DNA of 40,846 bases from a bacterium (GTDB taxonomy: Bacteria > UBA9089 > CG2-30-40-21 > SBAY01), in contig JBFLYA010000006.1 in assembly GCA_040757115.1 (NCBI GenBank), positions 1 to 40,846 of the forward strand, given 5' to 3'. Made by a program: the position numbers and the translations under genes. Positions 32,520 to 40,846 of the stretch are shown here, one piece after another. Under the pieces are notes generated by a model. That model saw nothing but the letters and a program-made list of their open reading frames with translations. It did not search any database and had not been told where the DNA came from. The stretch's first letter is position 1, and each line of letters opens with the position of its first letter.

Positions 32520-32747
32520 TAGCGGTTATTAACTGGAAGTTTACATAGGATAATACCCATAAATAAGGCATGAGAATAATCGTTCCGTTAGGAACATAAT
32601 ATTGGTAGGAATAGATAGACAAATCAATCAGTTCCGTAGGAACGATATATTGGTAGGAATAGATAGACAAATCAATACAGTTCCGTAGGAACGATATATT
32701 GGTAGAAAATTTAATTCTAAGTAAAGTTTTGAATAATAACTGCTATA
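32518..32747. mobile_element. 230-bp MITE-like element with TATAGCAGTTATTA-type termini, copy 2
   Basis: The left end TATAGCGGTTATTAACTGG and the right end AATAATAACTGCTATA match the ends of 7831-8052. The interior differs completely and holds a 49-bp tandem repeat. No ORF. Confidence 0.6.
32581..32706. repeat. 49-bp tandem repeat, ~2.6 copies
   Basis: GTTCCG begins at 32582, 32631 and 32680. Each unit holds the small palindrome GTTCCGTAGGAAC, then GATATATTGGTAGGAATAG and ATAGACAAATCAAT. Confidence 0.8.
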
Positions 32748-32834
32748 TTCTTTGTGTCCTCTGCGTCTCTGCGGTGAAAAACTATTTTAATTTTTTCTCT
32801 TCCCTTTTATACATTTTTATGGTAAAATACTAAT

Positions 32835-35800
32835 ATGCTAAAGAAATTTATCTTAATGTTATTTATATTATTTCCAACTATTAGTAATGCAGGTAATTGG
32901 GTAGCGTTTAAAGAAGGTATTACTTCGCCTACAAAGCCTGAGATTATAGTTGTAAAAGAGGATGCTTCAGGTATTACCTTAGATGCAAGTATCTTGGGGA
33001 TGAAGGTAGAAGCACGGAGCACGGAGCACGGAGCACGAAGTGTAGGGACAGAGATATTTCAGTTGCTTAGTATTCCAGGGCATGAATATAGCTATACCCA
33101 GGAAGTAGGCAAACCCAAACTGCCATTCCTTCAAATTCTCCTTGCCATCCCGGATGATGTAGAAATTAATCTTTCCTCTATTTCTACTTCCCACTTCCCA
33201 CTTCCTACTTCCTACTTAATCTATCCCGTGCCAAAGCAAGTAATCAAGACCACCCCTGAAGGCTACAAATACATCGCTGAGGAGTTCTACATAGATGAAG
33301 ATTTCTACAAGCAAGACATCTGGTATCCGCAAGAGGATAAAGTTATCACTTATCATACCAGTTATCTTCGTGACCAGCGGATACTTTATCTACAAATCCA
33401 TCCTATTCAGTTTAACCCGGCAAAAAATCAGCTTCAGGCTTATTCTAATCTGAAGATAGAGATAAAATACATGGCTAAAAAGGGCAGAAGTATTTCGTTA
33501 AAGCAGTCAAAGATGGCAGAGCCTTTTGCTAATGTCTTGCAGAAATCTGTATTGAATTACCTAGGCTACGGGTCTAAAGACCCTCACTACTTTCGTGCAC
33601 CTAAAAGAATAGGCACGGTTACTTACCCCAGTATCCTTAAAAGCCCCAATAACTCAGCAGATTATTTGATTATCACTTCTTCATCTTATTACCATAATTC
33701 TGATGTAGCCAGACTGGCTGAACATCGTGCTGAGTTCAACGGCTTTGATGTGGCTGTGGTTAATACTACCTCTATCTACAATGAATTCCCTATTACCGAT
33801 AAAGGCACAACTACATCTATTAAGGACTTCATCAGATATGTCTATTATAATTGGTCTGCCCCATCTATGGAGGATAATCATCTGGGATATATCCTTATAT
33901 TTGGGGATGGGGAGGAGACCCGGGATTCTTATGTTCCATCTAAAGAGATTCGAGAGATATATCCAACTATAAGAAATCCGGTATCTGACCCGTGGTATGC
34001 TTGTATTAATGATGAAGATTTGGATTGGAGCTACTGGACAGTGGATATAATGATTGGACGATTGCCTGTAGAGACTGGGACAGATGCAAAGACAATGGTA
34101 GATAAAACAATCGGCTATGAAAAGACCCCTGAGTTAGGTCAATGGCGTAACAAGATTTTATTAGTTACAGGCGAAGATGGTCTTGAACTCACAGTAATAA
34201 AGGATAATTACCTTTTACCTGCCGGGTTTGAAGTCGCTGAAACTACCCGCGGTGATGAGGTGTTTAATGCCATAGATAGTGGTCAATTATTGGTCTCCTA
34301 TTCTGGACATGGTGTCCCATTCGGATGGGCAACGAATCCTGCTTTTTCTGCTGAGCACGATGTCTCAAAACTCTCTAATAGAGGCAAACTACCTGTAGTT
34401 TTAGCCGCTGCTTGTGATACCGCTTGTTTTCAATATGATTATGATTATGTTATAGGAGAAACATTCCTCACAAAAGAAAATGGAGGGGCTATTGCCTATT
34501 GGGGGGCATCTGATCCTACTGGGGCAAATACTGATATATTCATTATAAAGGCATACCAGTTCATAGCCGACTACACCCCAAATACCTTCTATCTTGGACA
34601 AATAACCCTTAATACCTATTTTCAGTCATTACCACAAGAATGGAACCTATTAGGAGACCCTGCACTAACTATCTCACGGGTAGGTCTTGAACCAGGTAAG
34701 GCAGAGTTAGAGGTTGAACCAGTTGATATCAGGTTTAATCCCCAATCCCCTAAACCTGGCCAGCAGACAAATATCTCTGCAATTATCCATAATCTCGGGG
34801 ATATAGATGCAAAAGATGTATTAGTCCAATTCTTCCTTGGCAAACCTGGTGAGGGTGGGATGGAAATAGGCTCTAAAACAATCCCTGCCATCAAGAGTAA
34901 TGACCAGGAAACAGCAGTCATAGATTGGAAACAAAATCTACCTATCGGAGAATATCCAATCTATGTAATAATCAATCCTTATAATACCATTTTAGAAGCA
35001 GGGACAATCAATAATACCACCTGTAAATCTATAGAGATAAATTTCTATCAAGAAGGCTATCCTAAAATCCCTGAGGGAGGATTTACCATAGAAAACTCTC
35101 CTGTCATAGGAGATGTAGATGGGGATGAGGATTTAGAAGTGATGGCTTGTGCAGGAGGATATGTGTATATCTGGCATCATAATGGTTCGCCACTAAATAA
35201 TTGGTATAAGATAATCCCTGACCTTGCAACACCTTCTCCTCCTCTTTTAGCCGAGGTGGATAATGATGATGGATTAGAGGTGATAAAGAATGGTGGTGGA
35301 GGATTCTACATCTTAAGGTCTGATGGTAGTAATCTCGCTGGTTTCCCAATCTCAGGGTCAAATACAAGCAGTCCTGCCCTTGGAGATATAGATGGAGATG
35401 GGGATTTAGAGATTGCTATAGGGATGAACAATAAATTCTATCTCTTCCATCATACCGGAGAATTAGTAAAAGGAGATTGGCCTATAGATATAGCCGTAAA
35501 CCAGAACTATCACCCAATGATAGCAGATATAGATAGAGATGGTCATCTTGAAATTATTGTCCTTGCTGATAAGATATATGTCTTTAATAGCGAAGGTAAG
35601 TTAATTCCTGGGCAATGGCCTAAGAGTATCTCAGGGTATATATTTACTAATGGATTGGCTATAGGTAATATTGATAATGATGATGAATTAGAGATTCTCA
35701 TTGTGACACAAGAGGAACCAAAGATATTTTTGCACGCCTTGAATTATGATGGAACTAATGTGACAGGTTATCCGAAACAGGTAGGAGGAATGGATTATGA

Positions 35801-38800
35801 CTATCCATATTCAGTTACCCCTGGAGATATTGACAATGATAAAGAAATGGAAATAATTATTGATTGTAGAAAATCTATATATGTATTAAATTCTGATGGT
35901 AGTGATTTTCCAGGTTGGCCCAAAGGAGGAAGGGAAAGGGGACCATCTTATCCAGTAATTGCAAATGTAGATGGAGATAAAGTCTTAGAGATTATAGAAA
36001 GTAGAGATGATATGAAGGGAACGGTCACTATTTGGAATAATGATGGGACTAATCAAACAGATTTGTTTTTGAAACCAGGGGATAAAAGGACATCACCCTT
36101 TGTTGTGGGAGATATGGATTTAGATGGAGATATAGAAGTAATCTGTGGTGGGGAGGATTATAAAGACTTAGGTCGGGCATTACCAAAGATTTACATCTGG
36201 GACTACTGGGGCAGTTGTACCGCTGGGGCACTGGAATGGCCGATGGCAAATCACGATATGCGCCGGACTAATTGCTATAATACAGATATTGTCCCCCCTT
36301 CTCGCATAACTGACCTTAAGGCGCTTAATCCCAAACCTACCTCTATTGACTTAACCTGGACTGCACCTGGTGATGACAAAGATAAAGGCTCTTCTACCTG
36401 CTACTACATCCGCTACGCTACCTGGACCATTACCCCACAAAACTGGCACCTGACTAATAAAGCTACATCCACTATTGTTCCCAAAGATGCTGGCTCTCCT
36501 GAATCTTTTACCGTCCCTAACCTCTGCCCAACTACCACCTACTACTTCTGTATTCGCGCCAGGGATGATGACTTCAATCTCTCCCCACTTTCTAATATCA
36601 CCTTTGAGAAAACACTGTCACCAGCAATGATTACCCTGATTTCACCTACAAGAGGTGTAGTAGGTAAGCGGGTTACTATTAGCGGGTGCAATTTCTACCC
36701 GACAGAGACCATTCGCATAGAATTTGGCAATACTACCACTATTGCTCTATCTACCTGTGTTGGTGGTTCTTTTACTACTACCTTTACCGTTAATGACCAG
36801 GGATTTGGCACGATAACCATTACTGCCTATGGACTTATTTCAGGATATGAGGCAAGGGCGTCCTTTTATATCACTGCCGTAGAATATTTTCTGTTTGCCA
36901 CAATTTCCTCTCCCCAAATAGCCGGGACAGGATTTCGAATAAAGATGACTGCTTATGATGAATTTGGTGATGTAGTGCTAAATTTCAAAGATAAAGTTGG
37001 ACTCTCTGACCTTTCTCAAACCATTCAACCTACTATCACCTCTAACTTCACTGATGGCATCTGGGATGGCACAGTTAGCATCACCAGAGCAGGCACGAGC
37101 GCGATTACTGCAGGTTACCAGAGTAAGACAGGCACAAGCAATCCATTTTATGTCTGGCCAGGCGAGCCAGTTAAATTCATCGTCTATCCTGAAAATCCTA
37201 TCTACATCCTGGCAGGGGGTTCAGTAAGCATCACTGCCCAATTAAGCGATGTTTATGGTAATGCGGTTGGGTCTGCAGGGATTAGTTGTAATTTAGAGGT
37301 AGTGGTGCTTTCTGGTAAAGCAGGAACACTATCTGCCACCACTTCTACTACCACCAATACCGGTCAGATAAACACTATTACCTACTGGGTTTCCCCTCAT
37401 GCCAACGATAAAGTCAGGATAAAACTCCTATCTACTCTACCACCTGCTACCTCCGGCACTATTACTACCACTTCTGGCGAATTAGCAATGTTCACCTTCG
37501 ATACTATTGCTACCCAGACTGCGGGGATGAATTTCCCCATTAAAATCACCGCCAGAGATGCCTACGAAAATCCTATCCCTTTTACCAGGACAGTAACTCT
37601 AATTGACTTCAGTAACAGCCTTAAACCTACACAGACTACTTCATTTATAGATGGTCTGTGGGCTGGATTTGGCTCTATCACCGTAAGAGGCACTACCAGT
37701 ATTACTGTGATTTATGGGGATATTCGAGGCACAAGTAACACCTTCTGGGTCTGTGGCGGCGAGGTAGAGTATTTTGTCATTAGCAGCATAACTACTCAAA
37801 CCGCAGGTATTAGTTTCCCAGTCAGCATCAATGCCTATGACCGCTGGAGAAATATTGCTGATATGTTTAACTCATCCGCCATACTAACTGATACCAGCCA
37901 CAGCATTAGCCCGACTAAAACCACAAACTTTAGCCTGGGCATCTGGGATGGCACAGCTAGCATCACCAAAGCAGGCACAACCACGATTATGGCAGGTTAT
38001 CAAGGTAAAACAGGCACAAGCAATCCCTTCTTTATTACCCCCAGTAGCCTCGACCATTTCTTAATCGGCACTATCACCAATCAAATTGCTGGGATAGATT
38101 TTCCTGTCGTCCTCACTGCAAAAGATGCCTACAACAATACAGTAAGCACCTTTACCGATAAGGTGCAATTGGAAGATACCAGCCTAACATTGAATCCAAA
38201 GATAACTGATAATTTTGTGGCAGGTATCTGGGATAGTATTGGCTCTATTACCAGAACAGGCACTACCTCGATTACAGCAAGTTACCAGGGAAAAACAGGC
38301 ACAAGCAATCCCTTCTTAGTTAGCCATAACATTCTTGCCCATTTTCTGATGGGGACTATTAGCAATTGTGTAGCAGGCGTTCCTTTTCCCATAACCATTA
38401 TGGCACAAGATTCTTACGGTAACACGATGCTTAACTTTAGTGATAAAGTCCAGTTAGAGGATAGCTCGCTGAGCTTGAATCCGAAGTTAACCACCAACTT
38501 TGTGGCAGGTATCTGGGATGGCATTGGCTCTATTACCAGAACAGGCACAACCTCGATTATGGCAGGTTACCAGGGGAAAACAGGCACAAGCAATCCCTTC
38601 TTAGTTAGCCATAACCGCCTTGACCATTTTCTGATTGGGACTATTAGCAATTGTCTTGCGGGCATTCCTTTTCCCATCACCATTATGGCACAAGATTCTT
38701 ACGGTAACACGATGCTTAACTTTAGTGATAAAGTCCAGTTAGAGGATACCTCACTGACCTTAAATCCGAAGCTAACCACCAACTTTATGGCAGGTATCTG

Positions 38801-40604
38801 GGATGGCATTGGTTCTATTACCAGAACAGGCACAACCTCGATTATGGCAGGTTACCAGGGAAAAACAGGCACAAGCAATCCATTTTTAGTCCAGGCTGGC
38901 AGTCTTTCCTTGATTAAGGTTATGCCAGGAAGTGTAACCTTGCTGCCTGATGAATCACAATTATTCACCAGCAGAGGCTATGATGGCAATGGGAATGAGA
39001 AAGAAGTGGGAAATGGGAAATGGGAAGTAGGAAAAGAGATAGGGAGTTTGAGTAATATTTTCGGCACAATGACCAGATTTACTGCTGGCACAAAGGCAAC
39101 ATCAGGCATCATCAAGGTAAGTGCAGAAGAAGTTATTGGCACGGCTAATATCCGAATTGTGCCAGGAAAACTGGCAAAGATAACCATTCTGCCCAAAGAG
39201 GTGGTGGTAGAGGTAGCCGGGACTTCCACATTTACCGCTTATGGATATGACAAATATGGGAATGAGAAAGAGGTAGGAAATGGGAAATGGGAAGTAGGAA
39301 GTGAACTGGGAAAGTTGACCAATGTTATTGGCACAAACACGACTTTTGTCGCCGGGACAAAACCAGGCAAAGGCACACTTACCTACACAGTAAGAGAAGC
39401 GGTTATGAACCTTCATCTCACAAATGAATCTGTCCCCCTCGGGATGTGGATTAAGGGGGAGGAAAGAAATAATCTCCCCGAGCCCCGAGCCCCGAATCCC
39501 GAGCCCCGAGCTCCGAGTCCCGAGTCCCGAGCCCCGAGTCCCGAGTCCCGATTTTCAGAGGAGATAATTGGAACAGCCAGCATAACTGTCAGGTCTGGTA
39601 GAGTCAGTCGATTTGACTTTGACCCGATTAACCATCAGATTATCAATACGAAGTTTGGCATTAAAGTAACTGCCCTGGATAGATACGGCAATCTGGCAAA
39701 TGATTACAACCAAACGGGTTATCTTACAACTAACTTTGGTCAGATAAAACCTACCGCTATCACCTTCAAAAACGGTATATCTACCGGCACAGTAATGATT
39801 GAGACTAACAAGGCAGGACCTGATGTCCGTATCAGTCTTAGAGCCGAGGCAATAGAGTCTCAGAGTAATGATTTTGCGGTGTTATACGATGACGCAAGTA
39901 ATGTAAAGGTTGAAGAGGGAGGCTTGAAGATAGACATTAAGTCTCATAGTGTAAGTAAAGATTATTACCTAAAGATAGATAAACCAGGTCTGGATGAGGA
40001 TGAGATTAAGATAGCGAATTTGCAGATGAATCATTATAACCCCGGATTTTGTCTGCTAACTGACACCATTATCCGTATAGTAGCTAAAGATGGGGATAAG
40101 AAACCGATAGAAGGTGATTTTGGGACACGAACGACCAGAATGATGATTTATTACCATCAGCCACCCAAGAATGTAGCCGAGGAGACATTGAAATTATACA
40201 TTCTGGATGAGGAATCAATTGAATCGAGGTGGGTGGAGATAGCCAATGCACAGGTCTTAATCGGAGGTAATTTTGTCTATGGCAATATACCGCATTTTGG
40301 GACATTTATTTTGATTGGGGAAGGGATACCGGCGGGTTTTGATGGGGTTGTGGTCTATCCGAATCCGTTCAAGCCAAGCCGCGGGGATGAAAATATCGTT
40401 TTTGAAGGGTTACCAGAGGATACCCAAATTCGCATCTACGACATCTCAGGTAGTTTAGTCAAAGATGAAGAAGGCAAACGCGCCACCTGGATTTGGGATG
40501 TTCGGAATAATTATGGGAAGAAGATAGATAGTGGGGTATACATCTATGTGTTGACCACTGGCGATGGGAAGAAGAAGACAGGGAAGATTGCGATTATCAG
40601 GTAA
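32835..40604 (+). CDS. gingipain-like (peptidase C25) multidomain surface protease with T9SS-type C-terminal domain
   Basis: 2589 residues. Signal peptide 1-19; a C25-type propeptide to ~235; a catalytic domain ~274-612 with YSGHG (His492) and LAAACDTACF (Cys527), the same order and near the same spacing as in gingipains. Then a CARDB-like domain (~630-735), an FG-GAP/VCBS-like propeller (~738-1142; repeated GDVDGDEDLEV motifs), Fn3 (~1152-1260), IPT (~1262-1348), six ~95-residue repeats (~1350-2018) interrupted after the first by a Big_1-like domain, two Big_2-like domains, another repeat-like unit, and a FlgD-like/T9SS sorting domain (VVYPNPFKPSRGDENIVF to the end). A possible -10 (TAAAAT, 32823-32828) lies 6 bases before the ATG with no ribosome-binding site, so it may be leaderless. 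Several linkers are made of intergenic-type repeats. Confidence 0.9.
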   Translation: MLKKFILMLFILFPTISNAGNWVAFKEGITSPTKPEIIVVKEDASGITLDASILGMKVEARSTEHGARSVGTEIFQLLSIPGHEYSYTQEVGKPKLPFLQILLAIPDDVEINLSSISTSHFPLPTSYLIYPVPKQVIKTTPEGYKYIAEEFYIDEDFYKQDIWYPQEDKVITYHTSYLRDQRILYLQIHPIQFNPAKNQLQAYSNLKIEIKYMAKKGRSISLKQSKMAEPFANVLQKSVLNYLGYGSKDPHYFRAPKRIGTVTYPSILKSPNNSADYLIITSSSYYHNSDVARLAEHRAEFNGFDVAVVNTTSIYNEFPITDKGTTTSIKDFIRYVYYNWSAPSMEDNHLGYILIFGDGEETRDSYVPSKEIREIYPTIRNPVSDPWYACINDEDLDWSYWTVDIMIGRLPVETGTDAKTMVDKTIGYEKTPELGQWRNKILLVTGEDGLELTVIKDNYLLPAGFEVAETTRGDEVFNAIDSGQLLVSYSGHGVPFGWATNPAFSAEHDVSKLSNRGKLPVVLAAACDTACFQYDYDYVIGETFLTKENGGAIAYWGASDPTGANTDIFIIKAYQFIADYTPNTFYLGQITLNTYFQSLPQEWNLLGDPALTISRVGLEPGKAELEVEPVDIRFNPQSPKPGQQTNISAIIHNLGDIDAKDVLVQFFLGKPGEGGMEIGSKTIPAIKSNDQETAVIDWKQNLPIGEYPIYVIINPYNTILEAGTINNTTCKSIEINFYQEGYPKIPEGGFTIENSPVIGDVDGDEDLEVMACAGGYVYIWHHNGSPLNNWYKIIPDLATPSPPLLAEVDNDDGLEVIKNGGGGFYILRSDGSNLAGFPISGSNTSSPALGDIDGDGDLEIAIGMNNKFYLFHHTGELVKGDWPIDIAVNQNYHPMIADIDRDGHLEIIVLADKIYVFNSEGKLIPGQWPKSISGYIFTNGLAIGNIDNDDELEILIVTQEEPKIFLHALNYDGTNVTGYPKQVGGMDYDYPYSVTPGDIDNDKEMEIIIDCRKSIYVLNSDGSDFPGWPKGGRERGPSYPVIANVDGDKVLEIIESRDDMKGTVTIWNNDGTNQTDLFLKPGDKRTSPFVVGDMDLDGDIEVICGGEDYKDLGRALPKIYIWDYWGSCTAGALEWPMANHDMRRTNCYNTDIVPPSRITDLKALNPKPTSIDLTWTAPGDDKDKGSSTCYYIRYATWTITPQNWHLTNKATSTIVPKDAGSPESFTVPNLCPTTTYYFCIRARDDDFNLSPLSNITFEKTLSPAMITLISPTRGVVGKRVTISGCNFYPTETIRIEFGNTTTIALSTCVGGSFTTTFTVNDQGFGTITITAYGLISGYEARASFYITAVEYFLFATISSPQIAGTGFRIKMTAYDEFGDVVLNFKDKVGLSDLSQTIQPTITSNFTDGIWDGTVSITRAGTSAITAGYQSKTGTSNPFYVWPGEPVKFIVYPENPIYILAGGSVSITAQLSDVYGNAVGSAGISCNLEVVVLSGKAGTLSATTSTTTNTGQINTITYWVSPHANDKVRIKLLSTLPPATSGTITTTSGELAMFTFDTIATQTAGMNFPIKITARDAYENPIPFTRTVTLIDFSNSLKPTQTTSFIDGLWAGFGSITVRGTTSITVIYGDIRGTSNTFWVCGGEVEYFVISSITTQTAGISFPVSINAYDRWRNIADMFNSSAILTDTSHSISPTKTTNFSLGIWDGTASITKAGTTTIMAGYQGKTGTSNPFFITPSSLDHFLIGTITNQIAGIDFPVVLTAKDAYNNTVSTFTDKVQLEDTSLTLNPKITDNFVAGIWDSIGSITRTGTTSITASYQGKTGTSNPFLVSHNILAHFLMGTISNCVAGVPFPITIMAQDSYGNTMLNFSDKVQLEDSSLSLNPKLTTNFVAGIWDGIGSITRTGTTSIMAGYQGKTGTSNPFLVSHNRLDHFLIGTISNCLAGIPFPITIMAQDSYGNTMLNFSDKVQLEDTSLTLNPKLTTNFMAGIWDGIGSITRTGTTSIMAGYQGKTGTSNPFLVQAGSLSLIKVMPGSVTLLPDESQLFTSRGYDGNGNEKEVGNGKWEVGKEIGSLSNIFGTMTRFTAGTKATSGIIKVSAEEVIGTANIRIVPGKLAKITILPKEVVVEVAGTSTFTAYGYDKYGNEKEVGNGKWEVGSELGKLTNVIGTNTTFVAGTKPGKGTLTYTVREAVMNLHLTNESVPLGMWIKGEERNNLPEPRAPNPEPRAPSPESRAPSPESRFSEEIIGTASITVRSGRVSRFDFDPINHQIINTKFGIKVTALDRYGNLANDYNQTGYLTTNFGQIKPTAITFKNGISTGTVMIETNKAGPDVRISLRAEAIESQSNDFAVLYDDASNVKVEEGGLKIDIKSHSVSKDYYLKIDKPGLDEDEIKIANLQMNHYNPGFCLLTDTIIRIVAKDGDKKPIEGDFGTRTTRMMIYYHQPPKNVAEETLKLYILDEESIESRWVEIANAQVLIGGNFVYGNIPHFGTFILIGEGIPAGFDGVVVYPNPFKPSRGDENIVFEGLPEDTQIRIYDISGSLVKDEEGKRATWIWDVRNNYGKKIDSGVYIYVLTTGDGKKKTGKIAIIR
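33569..33590 (-). repeat. REP palindrome in frame inside the C25 protease gene
   Basis: These 22 bases are the exact reverse complement of 40625-40646. They are read as part of GYGSKDPHYF at the junction of propeptide and catalytic domain. Confidence 0.8.
36883..38905 (+). repeat. 95-residue tandem Ig-like repeats in the C25 protease
   Basis: Six units with consensus HFLIGTI-(3)-AGI-FP, DKVQLED and GTTSIMAGYQGKTGTSNPF. The last three start at 38054, 38339 and 38624, an exact 285-bp period, and are nearly identical in DNA, including silent sites. That indicates recent duplication or gene conversion. Confidence 0.85.
39478..39553 (+). repeat. CCCCGAGCCCCGAGTCCCGA array in frame
   Basis: A drifting 7-bp repeat read as PEPRAPNPEPRAPSPESR. 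The same string type is intergenic at ~20068-20095. It forms a Pro/Glu/Arg linker between Ig-like domains. Confidence 0.8.
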
Positions 40605-40623
40605 GGAAATGTAGGTAAGGAAA

Positions 40624-40700
40624 TGTAGTGAGGGTCTTTAGACCCGTTTCATGGAAAGCTTGCATTTAAAAGGGGAACGCATCTAAAGATGCTCACTACA
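40624..40700. repeat. intergenic REP-like double palindrome
   Basis: TGTAGTGAG and CTCACTACA form the outer pair; inside are two smaller palindromes, GGGTCTTTAGACCC and GCATCTAAAGATGC. It lies 20 bp past the protease stop. The remaining ~145 bp of the window hold fragments built on AATCTGCGAAAATCTGCGTCC and ACAGATGAACAGATAACACAG; no gene. Confidence 0.8.
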
Positions 40701-40846
40701 GATAGAAAAAATTATATTTATTTTAATCCTGATAATCTGCGAAAATCTGCGTCCTATTAATTTTTGGAACACAGATGAACAGATAACACAGATTATATAT
40801 TCTCTAATTCACTAATTCCCATAAACCCATACCTTTGGGTTAAAAT

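Noticed and set aside
32581-32706. CRISPR-like look of regular repeats
   Set aside because: Units are contiguous 49-bp tandem repeats without unique spacers, and no cas genes are present.

Overview
The window reads as a chromosomal segment of an uncultured, AT-rich, double-membraned (Gram-negative-type) bacterium. The evidence is a SurA-like periplasmic chaperone, an outer-membrane secretin, a PorV-family outer-membrane protein and two giant exported proteins ending in type IX secretion-like (FlgD-like Ig) C-terminal domains. PorV plus such cargo outside a typical Bacteroidota gene set suggests a candidate phylum of the gracilicute side; sequence reading alone cannot name it. No rRNA, tRNA or CRISPR array was found.

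Layout. 0.1-0.9 kb: a decayed CfrBI-type restriction endonuclease and a 65-residue unknown ORF. 1.2-13.9 kb: mostly housekeeping genes in short units: rsmD, diverging from a Nudix hydrolase-aroK pair; ilvD; a Schlafen/AlbA_2-type regulator; a SurA-like PPIase; purM; a prohibitin-family protein; GTP-dependent PEP carboxykinase; and a PD-(D/E)XK-like protein with a repetitive tail. 14.1-17.7 kb: a divergent pair sharing a promoter region, an exported Ig-like protein and a secretin with an N-terminal carbohydrate-binding-like region. 17.8-18.3 kb: a four-helix-bundle (IVS-type) gene framed by inverted repeats. 18.4-19.7 kb: an ECF sigma factor with a long leader and a small zinc-finger anti-sigma candidate. 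20.7-40.6 kb: an exported-protein locus with a 3215-residue beta-helix/VWA/Ig adhesin, porV, a 211-residue secreted protein with its own terminator, and a 2589-residue gingipain-like (C25) protease. PorV is known in T9SS to pass cargo to the cell surface, so the locus is best read as two surface proteins plus their shuttle; the T9SS motor and translocon genes are not in this window.

The most unusual aspect is the non-coding DNA. Nearly every intergenic gap is built from short repeats: at least four families of 180-300 bp elements with terminal inverted repeats, REP-like palindromes and drifting microsatellite-like strings. The same repeat types also appear in frame inside genes for exported proteins (an exact 42-bp tandem REP unit in the adhesin, a REP palindrome in the protease, microsatellite-like linkers in both and in the PorV signal peptide). 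A second theme is promoters with near-consensus -35/-10 boxes lying only a few bases before the start codon (rsmD, Nudix, secretin, PD-(D/E)XK gene), which points to leaderless transcripts.
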